Positions 1 through 12,698 of a stretch of 64,000 nucleotides of DNA are shown one piece after another. The notes beneath the pieces were generated by a model. That model saw only the letters and a list, made by a program, of their open reading frames with translations, made no database searches and was not told the origin of the DNA. The stretch comes from Limanda limanda (lineage: Eukaryota > Chordata > Actinopteri > Pleuronectiformes > Pleuronectidae): positions 7,861,022 through 7,925,021 of the forward strand of contig NC_083638.1 of the NCBI RefSeq assembly GCF_963576545.1. The letters are read 5' to 3'. Position numbers and translations under genes: made by a program. Positions within the stretch are counted from its first letter, which is position 1. Every line of letters begins with the position of its first letter.

Positions 1-2185
1 ACCGATGCAGAGGCCGAATCGATGGATAGCGAATAAGTGGAAAAGATGCAAAGCTCAATAATTGATAAATCTCCTCTAACAACGCCTGGTTTTGTGGTGC
101 TGCAGCCTGTGGTGTTCAGGTGCTGCAGAATATATTTAAAAAAAATCTATCCGTTATATATGTTCCCGACAGAAACAGAAGTACAACTTTATCTGCACAA
201 TAAACCTCACCTGAATGAAACATTGAACTATTATTATAATTACAGTACTGTAACTATAGTCCTTCTGCTGATGTTCTCTTTGATGGGCGGCTGCTGTTAA
301 AGTCTCAGATTCACTGCAGCTCGGCACAGGTAATGCATCACACAGAGCTCCCCCCCGACCCGCAGCCGGCAGCTCAGTCCATCAAAGACGCCTTTTGTCC
401 TGCACTTCAGAACGAGCACAATGCTGCTGTCAGAGCACTTGACAGCTCCTCACTCATTCAATGAAAGCTCCATCCAGAGGAGAGAGGAGGTGCAGGACCA
501 GGCTGGCTTTTAGAATCAATATGAAAACTGAAATCAATGCGCAGAGTACATTCATGTTGTGTGGTGACACTGGGGTTGGCGCTGAAAGAAGGTTCTGGCT
601 AGGATCTTCAATGGATGGATGGATGATGGAGGGACGGAAGGATGGATGGATGGATGGATGGATGGATGGATGGATGAACATGTTATTGTGTTTGAGGGCT
701 GCTGTATTCTCTATCCTGTGCGTCCATCTCTCTTTAGCAAATACAGATGTTTTTTATCATTATTGTGCAGATGTTTTAAATTATTTATACGACTGTCAAA
801 CCTGATCTTGTGTCTTTGCTCTTCATAACTGCTCAAATAAAGAAAGATGTTTAGTTCAAACACTGTCTTTACTTTGTTTTTTGTGTTTTTAAACATTCCG
901 ACTTCAAAGCTCCTGAAAACACAGAAGTCGGAAGAACAAATACCCGACTCGGCTTCTGAGGAGCAGGTGGATGCACAGTCAGCAGATTCATCCGTCAAAT
1001 TTTCCCGACAATCTGCTGTATGATATATAAACTTGTGTTAAGTGTGAGGGTTTTCAAAATAATCTTAACGCTACCAATGGTGTGGAAGTCTCGCGGATCT
1101 CGATCGTAAAATATCAAACATTATAATCTCAACCCTCACTTGCCAATGAGAGCGACAAACCGGATTGTTGCGTACTTGACGAACTGCGACTAAAAACAAC
1201 GATAAATCTACCGATAAAATAAAAACTCACCTCCAGCAAACGCTGCAAATGCTTCTTCAACCAACTCAGCTAGGATTTCATTATTTTTTGTTGTTGTTTT
1301 TAGCTTCAAATCAAAGCAGACACAAGCTGACGACCTTAATCTTCCTATATGTCGATTTTTGTGATATCTCAAGTCTCTGGAATCTCCTCCGTGTAATGTC
1401 AAATGATCTAGTTTGTGTGTTGGGACAATTAGAATATTAAGAATCAGTTAAATCTGCCATGGTTTCTAAAATTCCGTGATTCTGTTAGAAGTTAGAATCC
1501 TCTCGTGCTGCCACCAGGCGTTAAGCAGCTGTAATATCATATTTAAAGGCTTCTGTATTTCTATTGAAAGTTTATTTTCACAGAAAACCACCGGCTAATG
1601 GACTCGATTCCAACGCACTGCTACACTGGCTTCAGAAATCAGTAGCAGCAGCTGTCGCTTGGTGGGTGGACTGAAAAATAACAGGTCTCACAGAATAATT
1701 AATGGGCTGTTTCGACCATTAGGGATTGATAAGATCTACCAGTTAGAATATCCGAGGGGGGATTCTCTCCCTGCGTAATACAATAACCAGACCCAGTGAT
1801 GAACGGTCGTGTCACTGGAAAGTTATTACACAGACGCTCGTGAGCATGGTGATTTTCCTGGAGATACCAGCTGACACCGGGTCGGAGCTCACTACCCAGG
1901 TTCTGATCTAATTAGTGAATTATGAAAACGAGCGATGCAGCGTCAGGTCTGAACACGAGTGAGACGGAGTTAAAAAGCCTCAGGACACACATCGATTCCT
2001 CCGCTCGGGTTGAAACATGGACGATCGTTTCCCTTATTTGGCCTCAAGCGGATGATTTGTGTCCCTTCACGCTGAGTTTGTGTGTAACACTGGGCCTGTA
2101 TAATGAGCTTCTTAATTTAAACACATAATTAATATGCGAGGAGGAAGAGCAGGAGCAAACAAGGAACATTTACTGAATCTTTAGC
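1..2185. other. Intronic sequence, no gene recognised
   Basis: Apart from the GGAT microsatellite at 610-676 I see nothing supportable. Short open frames (up to 114 codons) show no recognisable domain and have AT-rich, non-coding composition. Confidence 0.5.
610..676. repeat. (GGAT)n microsatellite
   Basis: GGATGGAT repeats with one GATGATGGAGGGACGGAA interruption. Confidence 0.9.
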
Positions 2186-2194
2186 ATTTTAATG

Positions 2195-2445
2195 CTTGTT
2201 TATTTGTTTGTTTGTCGGCAGGATTCTGTTAAAACGACTGATCAGATTTCCTTAAAACTTGGTGGAAGGATCAGACCAAGATATTTCCCAGGGTATAATT
2301 TGTTGATCCCGATGACAAAAATAAAAAATCTATTTGGTGCAGACCAAAATAAAATCCTGGATCTACTGAATTTGTGGTTTCATAACAGAAGTGTCGGGCC
2401 TCAGCTGAGATGTGTGCACTTCCCTGAAGGTCAGTCTGATTTTAT
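2195..2445 (+). repeat. Dispersed teleost repeat family A, copy
   Basis: Shows the family's ordered blocks: TTTGTTTGTTTGTCGGCAGG, AAAACTTGGTGGAAGGATC, TTTGGTGCAGACCAAA, then GGATCTACTGAATTTGTGGT and CGGGCCTCAGCTGAGATGTG. The middle part is shortened relative to the longest copies. The overlapping 123-codon frame is a chance reading of this repeat. Confidence 0.7.
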
Positions 2446-5141
2446 ATGTTTAACTTCAACTCCTCTACATCTCAATAATTCATATGACAGTGTCTGTGGT
2501 TCCTTTAAAGATGAAGATGTTTCACCACAGACAGTGCGGGAGCTCTTAAGATATAATAAATAAATATTGTATTTATATATAAAAAACAGTGTGACCTCAA
2601 AAAGCTTAATTATTGTAATTTTAATAATGAAATCATCGCTAAATATGCACCAGACCTTTCTCACTGCAGAATAAATTACTATCGACACAAAAGTACATTT
2701 TGCTGATTGAATGAATCCAACTTAAAGTAGGATTTTGAATTTCGAGTATATTTATGGTATGGTATTAGTACTGCTACTAAAAAAAAGGGTCTGAGTATTT
2801 CCTCCACTACTATACTTACGTATATAGTATATAGCAAAGACAAGGTGAATTAGTGAGTCACTGCAGAGGCTTATAGAGTTTAAAAGTATTGGTACTAAGT
2901 ATTCTATCACTATTATTACATACTCTTTACTCAAGTATCTCTTTTTAAAATAAATTAATCCAAACCTTTGAAACCTCTAATTATTCATCACGCTGACGAT
3001 CTTATCACTTGAGATTTTCCCGGACAGACAAATAAACACCTCAAATATTTATAGAAGTGAAATGAAATGTGCTGATGCTGTAACTTAAGCCGCTCTGACC
3101 CTGTTTGAAATTCAACATAACTACTGTGTTTAAATGTGGAGGAACAAGCTAATAATTAATAAACCTTTTTGAAGTGCATTAAACGTGTTTGAGCACCAAA
3201 TTGTTTCATGGGGATAATCATTATGTTAAAAAAAAAAAGGCATGACCGGGACTGTAATTAGTGTAACACTATCAAAGTCCCCTTCAGTAATGGCTGTTAT
3301 TAGACACAGCTGGGGCTCAGTGATCCGACTGTCGAGAAAAGTCACTAATTCTAAATAGAACCGATGAATGATTGAGACCTTGTCCAGTAAATGTAACTCA
3401 GGTCTGACAGTGACATAAACACTTTATTCATTTATCCATTCTGCGGATAAGAAGATAATGAATACATAATTTTGACAGGTTTAGAAAAAAGGAAAATTTA
3501 AATCTTTCATTGGGTCTAAGAGACAAATAAAAGCTAAAATAATCGCTGTAATGACTTTTATCAGAGATGAATCAAAAATGTGACAAAGCCTTATGTCCCT
3601 TTTCATAGGAATAAAACATATTTCACAATGTTTAATGAAAGATAATAAACAATCCTGGATCTGCTCCTTGGTCCAGATCTGTACAAAAATTAAAATTGAC
3701 CAAAGTAATCTTTGTGAGTACAACATGACATTTCTGCTACTAGGGGATATGATGCAAGTACACAATGCATGTCAACACAATATATTACATAGGTCTATTT
3801 GTTTTAGATATTTTAACAACAACGTTTACAATGAGTGATGAGGCCATTTTTCTGATCAGTTAATGTAACCTTCGATGCACTTAGCCTTAATAACACCTGT
3901 GTTATAATAAATAATTCAACTCTGTGTCAATCAACTCGTCAGCCGACTGAAAAGCATATTTAAAACCTTTTTAACCGACCTTCTCTCCTCCTGAAGTAAA
4001 CACTGCAGCCGTGACGTCTCCTCACATCTTCTGTTCATGTTCCACTGCACACATCTCTGTATTTTTTTCAAGACCGTCTCTGAAACTTCACCTGAAAGCG
4101 TCGGCAGACCTTGTGTGTAAAAGAGTGAATCTGCGAGTAAAACCAACACCTCGTGATTCACTTTAACTTTGCATAATGAATATCTAAAACGCGTCCTCGC
4201 CGCTTAAGCACCTGCCGTTGTCTCATTCAATAAACTCGAGCAGAACACATCACTAATGTGAAACTTAATGACCAGTGACAGGGCCGTAAAAAGAAAAAGT
4301 ACAGAGCTCGCCAGGATTTTTCAAGGGTTTCTCCCCTTGAATCTATTTTATATTTGAAGCCAAAGTCGTCATGCTCGCCTCCTGCTGGTCACCTTGACAC
4401 TGGGGGGAAATATTGATTGGCTGTTGTAGCATTTAGCCCGAGGGCACGGATTCACATGAAATTAGTCGGATGAATATTTCAGATTTTCCTGCCGTGATCC
4501 ATCTGGAGCTGGAGAAACAGTTTTCTTTTGACCCGAAGGTCGATTAATTCCATCTCACGCAGCTGCTCTGCGATACGACTTTGTGTGCATAGAGGAAAAA
4601 GATTTTATTAAGATTTCACGGAGACAAAACAGAGCTTAACAGGCTAATTGAACAGGGCAGAGTGGAATTAGGAACCTTTGTGTCTTCTGGTGACTTTTTT
4701 CTCTAAGCAGATTTACTTTAATTTCCTTCTGTCTCGTGTTTTACATCATCAATTATACCCTTGTTGAATTAAAGCACAAGGACGTGGTGGATATGTTTTG
4801 AATATTCTAGTTCCTACTCTTTCGTTTATTCTAAAGAGGCTTTTGCATTTAGTTCATGTTCCCTCAACCTATAACCAGACCTGTACTTCAACTTACAGAT
4901 GACTCGGCCACTTAGGAGCAGATGAAACAAGCTGTAAACACAACGTTGACTCGTTTTCTCCGTGTAAAGACGTTAATGAAAACCAATTTAAACATACAGA
5001 GGCTGTGGAGCAATAAAAGAAGTGATGAATGCAAGTCCTGTAATCACTTTACCGCCCGTCCTCCTCCTGGAAATTACATTTAGGACTAAATGTTTTCTCC
5101 CAGTTATGATCTGGTGGCAAACTAAATACTGGCTGGATTTG

Positions 5142-5194
5142 TGAATGAATGAATGAATGAATGAATGAATGAATGAATGAATGAATGAATGAAT
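5142..5194. repeat. (GAAT)n microsatellite
   Basis: About 13 near-perfect GAAT units. The minus-strand open frame over it reads SFIHSFIH and is not a gene. Confidence 0.93.
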
Positions 5195-6112
5195 GGGTGC
5201 AGGGTTTCCAGGAGGAGGCAAGATGTTCCCGTATTAAACCAGACCCCAGATCTTCCAACCTATTAATGTTCAATTCATTCCATGCATCCTATTTGCCAAA
5301 ATCATTAATAAGCAGCATTTGTTCATTATAATAACGGACACATGAGCTGGTCTAAATTATATTTCTTTCAAAATCTGGTGTAAATTAGCTGTTAATTAAC
5401 ATAATCTCCAGGATACAGGGATCAGCTATTCTAGCCCTGTTGTGGAGTACCACAGAGAAATGATGGTGAGAAAACACAGAGACAGTAAAGTTACAGAAAC
5501 AAAGAATTTAAAATAAAGATGGTCGATGAGTGTTCACCTCCTGCCACTATCCAGAAATGAAGCCAACATATCTTGGATTCTCGTTTTAATGGAATGAAAT
5601 AACCAGGAACGACCTCAAATGACAGAAATGATCTTTGAGAATGTAATTGGTTAATATCCCATCCGCTAACATTGAGGAGACGGCGTTAATCTATGGTTTT
5701 ATATGAGCAAACCTCTCTCACATGTATTAATCACGTGATCCATGATGTCATAACAGGTCATTTTCCAGACTCTACTTGTTGTTTTGGAACGAGCTGATTC
5801 TGTGAGTATGAATTCCAAAGGAAAAATCATCATTTACAAATTAACCTCCCCTGGCTTTTTTTCATTTTGACATGTTTTAATGAAAACAACATTCACGCAG
5901 CGCATTCATCCCAACATGCTGCACAATGTGACTCCTTCACCTCGGCATCAAAACAACCATTCAAACCCAACGGCAGCGGTAATATGAACTTAACAGTTTC
6001 TTTACATCTGTTTATATTTCTCATTAATTTGCCGAATTTGTTATGAAAAGGAACCAAAGAAGCAGGAAAAAAACATGGCACCAGAGGAGAATGAATGCAA
6101 AACTGCTGAGGG

Positions 6113-6114
<2 letters not shown>

Positions 6115-6157
<43 letters not shown>
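6115..6157. repeat. (GT)n microsatellite
   Basis: Uninterrupted GT dinucleotides, about 21 units. Confidence 0.95.
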
Positions 6158-7779
6158 ATTAAAGACCTGGCACTTTAAAACAAGTGCTTCTCATTATGCC
6201 GCAAATATTTTCATTTACATCATAAATTACAGCTGCTTCCTTCGGTGGCTTGTGAGCTTTTTTACAGAGTCCGCAGCAGCCAGTTCATATATCCTCTGTG
6301 TGCGGTGGCACCGGGGGGGGATAATGCAATTCATTTACGACCCCATGAAATACACAGCTCACGGCAATAAAGATGCTTAGGTTGCAGTTCACATTAATGA
6401 AAGCATGTTCCATTAATGTGCTCTGGTGGTAAACATCCATCCCACAGCCACGGAGCATTATTATTCCACATGTCTCCACGTGCACTCAGCCTGGGGGGGG
6501 AGACGAAGCTTTAAGAGAACTCCAGATGCTTGTGCAGTCGGAGGCGAGCGGCGAGGAAACATCAAACCTCCACGGATGAATCTAAATATAAACATTAGCA
6601 TCTCGCAGTCGGTAGGAAATGAGGACTAAGAAAAACTTATCTGCCTCCTTCTGCAAACTGGGTTTGATGGGCTTGTTAAATTGGCTGGTGCTGAGCCAGC
6701 CTGACAGCGGCGTGACCTCCATTTTGGAAGCGTTAATGTACACGCTGGAAGGTTGCCAAGGGTTTCCAGGCTCGTCACACCTGAGCTCCACATTCATTAC
6801 ATGCATAATTGGAATTGGATTTGATTAAATTTTCATTAAACACGTGATGTGTCTTTTTCTTGCCTCCCAATGCTAACATTTTTGGAGAATCCACGTAGCA
6901 TCTGATGCATTAAATTAAAGGCAGCTGCTTTGGTTCAGTCTGAGTCGAGCGGCTCGGAGAGAGAGAGAGATAACCGAGGCAGGTATTGATCAGTGGGACG
7001 AGCATAGAAGATAAATACGTTCATTGAGAAGGCAGCAGAGTAAACAAAGAAAAGCCAGAGAGTAATATCAACCTTAAACAAAATCTAATAATAACAGCCT
7101 GACGACATATTCTGGAATAATTTATTGTTAATGGCGTCTTGAGGAAAGAAGTGACCTCACAAGTCTCAATCCAGCGGTTTGTTCTGTAACTGTGAGTTTT
7201 ATCAGAGCCTGTTTGACGCAGGAAACAATTCAACTAGAGAATAAAAAGCCAGAGACAAGTGCACCATGGGAGTCACAGAACAACAGAGGATGAAGTCATG
7301 GATCATGACGAACTCCCACAGAGGAGGTTGAACGATGACATCATCTACAACTCTGCAAACTGGAGCCGGAACAAATCAGAGACTCTCATATCCATCTTTT
7401 AATAGATCTGTTTTATCCGTTTGTCTCCAACGTGCACTCACCCTGTGGCCCATGAAATGATTTCATCTCTCAAAACTCTGAGTCCGTCTGTCAGTCAAAA
7501 GACGTTTCATCATAAAGGTTCTTTATAATGAAACATCTTTGGATTGACGGAGAGCAGACAGCAGTCGCAGGTTTGAGGCTTTTTTGGCAAACACCTTCCA
7601 TGTGAGTCGAGAAAAACAAACCAAGCACCAGAGAACAGAGTAGAGGACACAATCTAAATGATTTACTATAAATAAAGACGGACGACGCATCTCCAACTTC
7701 TCCTGCTGTACAAAAATGAAACTAAACTATGCCGGGTACAGGTGCCACTGCCTTGTTTCCTTTTTTAAAATTATATTTG

Positions 7780-8012
7780 GTTAATGGTAAACCAACTGTA
7801 TTTATATGTCCCTCTTTCTCAAAGTACAAGTCCCATTAACACAGCACTTCTATATGGAGCCTTTTCAATATCACATAATTCACTGTCGACAGCCGTCAGG
7901 GGAAATCTGGGGTTCATTAACTTGCCGAAGGACACTTTGGAATTCAAACTGGGGATCGAACCAACGACCGGCTGGTTAACCTCTCTACCTCATGAGCCAC
8001 AGCTGCTGCTCT
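7780..8012 (-). repeat. tRNA-derived SINE-like element
   Basis: On the minus strand the head reads as a tRNA-like promoter: GCAGCTGTGGCTCATGAGGT (A-box region), then GGTTCGATCCCC (B box). The tail on the plus strand has TAACTTGCCGAAGGACACTT and ACAGCACTTCTATATGGAG, features shared with the copy at 13178-13342. The overlapping 110-codon frame is not a gene. Confidence 0.65.
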
Positions 8013-8117
8013 TGGGGTTTGGGCTGGTGCTGCAATATCGAGGTCTCACCTTTACGTCCAATCGACCAAATCGCGAGTCAGGTGTTCACCCTGTTTTTAT
8101 ATCAATGAATAGATAAA

Positions 8118-8265
8118 CATGTACTTTGACTTTTAAGTTTGTCCCACGTCCCGTCTGCTTACATGGAGGAGGTGTGGTTTATGCCCTGTACTGCTGATTT
8201 GTCTTCACGTTTGAAGGAGCTGTCATGTCGTCCATCTTTTCATACAGTCTACGGTTTATCTTAAA
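8118..8265 (+). repeat. Dispersed teleost repeat family B, copy
   Basis: Blocks TTTGTCCCACGTCCCGTCTG, CTTACATGGAGGAGGTGTGG, TTTATGCCCTGTACTGC and GGAGCTGTCATGTCGTCCAT with ACAGTCTACGG. The first blocks recur at 46655-46720. The final block is a segment I recall as widespread in fish introns. Confidence 0.55.
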
Positions 8266-9404
8266 ATAATGTGCTTTCAAAAAAATACAGCAAATCCAGG
8301 GTAGGTCTGTATTCCACTGAAGAAAAACCTGTTCAGGTAAAAGTGAACTGTACGAAATGTGGAGGGGCTGATCACTCGTCACAGAGACAAGAATATTACA
8401 GAGCATTTGATTAGTTTCACATCAAATGTCCTTTAAATGTTATTTTGTCCTGGACACTGAACTATGAGCAGATACGAGCTGCAAAACCTCACTTCTCTTC
8501 CTCTTCCTCCTCTTCCTCCTCCTCCTCATCCACCTCCTCCTCTCCAGTCCATCTCTTGTCCCCTGTTCCCCCCCCCCGAGCAGGTGAAATCAAGCAGAAC
8601 CTCGGATTGTTTACAGGGCAGCGGCTCCAGCGCCAGGCAGCAGGGAGCGATGAGGCTGAGTGTGTCCAGAGAAGAAGGCGATGACACCATGAGTCGTGTA
8701 AACATGCTGTGGGTGACATTTTATTTCTCAGAGGAAGGAGCTGCTCACATTGTAATATTGAGAGTAGACTGTGTGGTGCCTGCGGTGATGTCAGGCTCGG
8801 TGTGTGGGCGGAGGAAGCTGCCTGACGTGTACAGAGACACACACACACACACGCACAACGTGTGTAATAAAACCGCTGGAATGTTTGTTTTATGTAATTT
8901 CCGCTTGATTGTCACGTTTGAGGAGCCAGTGTTGCCGTCGTGTCACGAAAGTCAAAATCTGACACCGCAGCCGCTAAATCTGTGACACTCCATACGGACG
9001 ATTAATGTGCCATTTATTCCCCCCCCCCCCCGAGATTCAATTCACTGAAGATAATTTCACTCACTCTGTGCAAACCAACCAGGCGCCGACGTCCCTGAGT
9101 GAACGTTCCCTCAGCCGCCTGCTTGATCGACTCCTCAAGGATCTCACACATTTCTTTTGTTTAATCACAAAAGGTTTTTTTCCGCGGCGTCTGCGTGTGT
9201 TCCGTTTAACGCAGCGACAACAATGCAATTACAGAAAAAAAAGCCTTTTCCCGATCCGCAGACACAATGAAGAATAACAATACAGACGCAGCAATTACAG
9301 GAGCTAATGGGCAATCATGTTAACGTCGTGAAATATGAGCAGTCGCCTCCGTGCGGCGTGAACGCTAACGCCGGTTTAGCATTGAGGCGGAGGGAGCCCG
9401 CGAG
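8266..9404. other. Intronic sequence before the minisatellite
   Basis: Contains the pyrimidine tract at 8490, C-runs near 8570 and 9019-9031, and no recognisable gene. GC content rises toward the minisatellite. Confidence 0.5.
8490..8552. repeat. CTT/CCT pyrimidine-rich microsatellite
   Basis: TCTTCCTCTTCCTCC-type polypyrimidine tract, continuing into a C-run near 8570. Confidence 0.85.
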
Positions 9405-11333
9405 CGGCGAGGAGGAGCCGAAGAAGACGCAGGACGAGAAGGAGGCGAAGGAGACGCAAGGCGAGGAGGAGCTGAAGGAGACGCAAGGCGAGAAGGAGCC
9501 GAAAGAGACGAAGGAGACGCAAGGCGAGAAGGAGGCGAAGGAGACGCAAGGCGAGGAGGAGCTGAAGGAGAAGGTAGGCGAGAAGGAGCCGAAAGAGACG
9601 CAAGGCGAGAAGGAGCCGAAAGAGACGCAAGGCGAGAAGAAGGCGAAGGAGACGCAAGGCGAGGAGGAGCCAAAGTAGACGCAAGGCGAGAAGAAGCTGA
9701 AAGAGACGCAAGGCGAGAAGGAGCCGAAAGAGACGCAAGGCGAGAAGGAGCCGAAAGAGACGCAAGGCGAGAAGGAGCCGAAGGAGACGCAAGGCGAGAA
9801 GAAGGTGAAGGAGACGCAAGGCGAGGAGGAGCCGAAGTAGACGCAAGGCGAGAAGGAGCCGAAAGAGACGCAAGGCGAGGAGAAGGCGAAAGAGACGCAA
9901 GGCGAGGAGGAGCCGAAGTAGACGCAAGGCAAGAAGGAGCCGAAGTAGACGCAAGGCGAGAAGGAGCCGAAGGAGACGCAAGGCGAGAAGGAGGCGAAGG
10001 AGACGCAAGGCGAGGAGGAGCTGAAGGAGAAGGTAGGCGAGAAGGAGCCGACGGAGAAACAAGGCGAGGAGGAGTAGAAGGAGACGCAAGGCGAGAAGGA
10101 GCCGAAAGAGACGCAAGGCGAGAAGGAGCCGAAAGAGACGCAAGGCGAGAAGAAGGCGAAGGAGACGCAAGGCGAGGAGGAGCCAAAGTAGACGCAAGGC
10201 GAGAAGAAGCTGAAAGAGACACAAGGCGAGAAGGAGCTGAAAGAGACGCAAGGCGAGAAGGAGCCGAAAGAGACGCAAGGCGAGAAGGAGCCGAAGGAGA
10301 CGCAAGGCGAGAAGAAGGTGAAGGAGACGCAAGGCGAGAAGAAGGTGAAGGAGACGCAAGGCGAGGAGGAGCCGAAGTAGACGCAAGGCGAGAAGGAGCC
10401 GAAAGAGACGCAAGGCGAAGAGGAGCTGAAGGAGAAGAAAGGCGAGAAGGAGCCGACGGAGGAGCAAGACGAGGAGGAGCCGAAGGAGACGCAAGGCGAG
10501 AAGGAGCCGAAAGAGACGCAAGGCGAGGAGAAGGCGAAGGAGACGCAAGGCGAGGAGGAGGCGAAGGAGACGCAAGGCGAGAAGGAGCCGAAGGAGACAC
10601 AAGGCGAGAAGGAGCCGAAAGAAACGCAAGGCGAGGAGAAGGCGAAAGAGACTCAAGGCGAGGAGGAGCCGAAGTAGACGCAAGGCGAGAAGGAGCCGAA
10701 GTAGACGCAAGGCGAGAAGGAGCCGAAGGAGACGCAAGGCGAGAAGGAGGCGAAGGAGACGCAAGGCGAGGAGGAGCTGAAGGAGAAGGTAGGCGAGAAG
10801 GAGCCGATGGAGACACAAGGCGAGGAGGAGTAGAAGGAGACGCAAGGCGAGAAGGAGCCGAAAGAGACGCAAGGCGAGAAGGAGCCGAAAGAGACGCAAG
10901 GCGAGAAGATGGCGAAGGAGACGCAAGGCGAGGAGGAGCCAAAGTAGACGCAAGGCGAGAAGGAGCCGAAAGAGACGCAAGGCGAGAAGGAGCCGAAAGA
11001 GACGCAAGGCGAGAAGGAGCCGAAGGAGACGCAAGGCGAGAAGAAGGTGAAGGAGACGCAAGGCGAGGAGGAGCCGAAGTAGACGCAAGGCGAGAAGGAG
11101 CCGAAAGAGACGCAAGGCGAGAAGGAGCCGAAGGAGACGCAAGGCGAGAAGAAGGTGAAGGAGACGCAAGGCGAGAAGGAGCCATAAGAGATGCAAGGCG
11201 AAGAGGAGCTGAAGGAGAAGGAAGGCGAGAAGGAGCCGACGGAGGAGCAAGACGAGGAGGAGCCGAAGGAAACGCAAGACGAGGAGGAGCCGAAGGAGAC
11301 GCAAGGCGAGGAGGAGGCGAAGGAGACGCAGGG
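9405..11333. repeat. 27-bp GC-rich minisatellite, about 70 units, with higher-order repeats
   Basis: The unit GAGACGCAAGGCGAGAAG plus GAGCCGAAG (three related 9-mers) repeats for about 1.93 kb. Variant units recur with long periods: the segment at 9841-10200 matches 10597-10956 at an offset of 756 bp (28 units), and the variant GAGGAGGAGCCAAAGTAG recurs at 9661 and 10174 (513 bp, 19 units). Each unit carries three CpGs. Because 27 is a multiple of 3, long frames stay open by chance: two minus-strand frames exceed 600 codons. The plus-strand frame reading ETQGEKEPK is interrupted by many GAG-to-TAG units. I therefore treat it as non-coding tandem DNA. Confidence 0.93.
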
Positions 11334-12698
11334 AGGATTTATCTCTCCCGGCAGATGTGGAGAGCCTCCTCTTGCTTCCAGGCAGATGCCAGGACAGTTT
11401 ACAAGCTGCAGGAGAGATTGATTGTCCACGGGTCCCTGTCCCTGAGTGGCTGCCAACTCCGAGCTAATTAAAGAACACCACTCCGCAGAAACACTGAGCA
11501 GAAACCAAGAACATCCTACCCCCCCCCCCCCCCCCCCCCCTTGAGAGAACATGCTGCTTTTAACCCCTTTACAGAGAGAGAAAACTCCAGTGGTGTCACA
11601 GAATCGCACGTTGAGAAACAGCTTCACGTCCACAGACGAACAAGGACAGAAAACGTGCAGCATGTTGTAAAAAGTCGGTAGAAAGGTTTGATCAGATTCT
11701 GGGTTTTCAGCTCTGAGGAGGTTCAGGGACGAAGAGGAAACAGGAACCTTTTCATCAGGATGTTTTAAGATAGACAAAATATTAACAAAAAGCTGAATGG
11801 CTGCAATCACTGGCTCTTGTTAAGCCGCTCGCTGATTCTCTCAACCTTTCAAAAGATGGACGCTGCAGGTTTTATTTTTTCTTTACCAATCAGTTCAGCA
11901 TTAACTCCTCTGCACTCTTTGGTTTTCTGATAACAAAGCACAGAGTCGGAGCCACGAGGGCGGCGGCTGATTGGAGTCACAGTGCGACGAATAATCTGCT
12001 CATTCATTCATTCATTCGTCTTATCGTGTTATAACTTCCCCAATGAAGCAGGATAATCTCGACTCAGGTCTGATCTGATATCTGGCAAACGATCGTTAGT
12101 GATTACTCTCACTCAGAATGTTTACTTTCTTGGTTTTACAACATGAATATCGATTTTTGTAATGAAATGCATGTTCATTTGTTACTGGATTAAAAATAAG
12201 ATATTCCGCTGGATCTACGTCTTCTGACAGATTTACGTTGATGAGCATTTTAGCAGCAACAACTGTTGAAGGGGTGTTTGAAGGGCTACATGGCCACTAC
12301 CCCTCCATCACATAGAGAAATGGGACTACACAAGGAGGTAGGGCCTAGTGGTGAGCTGGTGAACTGGGACAGGACAAAAATCCTAATGTCATGAATTGGA
12401 ATCTCCCAAATATTGAATCGTCATGTGTTTGATATTGACAATTCAAAGTCACCCCAACTTTGAGAGTGTTAGTCCAGAACTAAATGTTTCAGGAATTCTC
12501 CAGAATGTATGAACACGGCAACCCACAGACACATTCCTCCAAAGAAACAAATCATCAGAGTTAATGTATCTAGAGATCTTAATACGTCCTTATTTAAACA
12601 ACCTTCCCTCCTAATGAATATGTTAAGGTCAGAATTCAGAGTGTGTCATTGGTGTGATTGTGTGACAGTTGTGTAGTAGAACCTGATGATTCACGTAC
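11334..12698. other. Intronic sequence between minisatellite and nell1 exon
   Basis: Holds the poly-C tract (11519) and a short ATTC repeat near 12001-12017. I see no gene. Confidence 0.5.
11519..11540. repeat. Poly-C tract (22 bp)
   Basis: Uninterrupted C-run shortly after the 27-bp minisatellite; its length is uncertain in most sequencing data. Confidence 0.9.

Larger units (their letters stand above)
2446..7779. other. Intronic sequence, no gene recognised
   Basis: AT-rich intron with only the GAAT (5142) and GT (6115) tracts. Frames of 60-100 codons here lack recognisable motifs. Confidence 0.5.
1..12698 (-). other. nell1: nell1 intron downstream (3') of the EGF exon, partial
   Basis: This is the 3' side of the EGF exon in the minus-strand gene. 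The next expected NELL1 exon is another EGF repeat entered in phase 1. I did not recognise it, so at least 12.7 kb of intron is inferred. It holds dispersed repeats and the 27-bp minisatellite. Confidence 0.6.

Noticed and set aside
2192..2563. 123-codon plus-strand frame
   Set aside because: It mostly covers a family-A dispersed repeat and lacks any known domain.
9365..11304. Minus-strand open frames of 606 and 642 codons
   Set aside because: They arise because a 27-bp repeat without stops in those frames stays open. There is no start context, splice pattern or non-repetitive domain.
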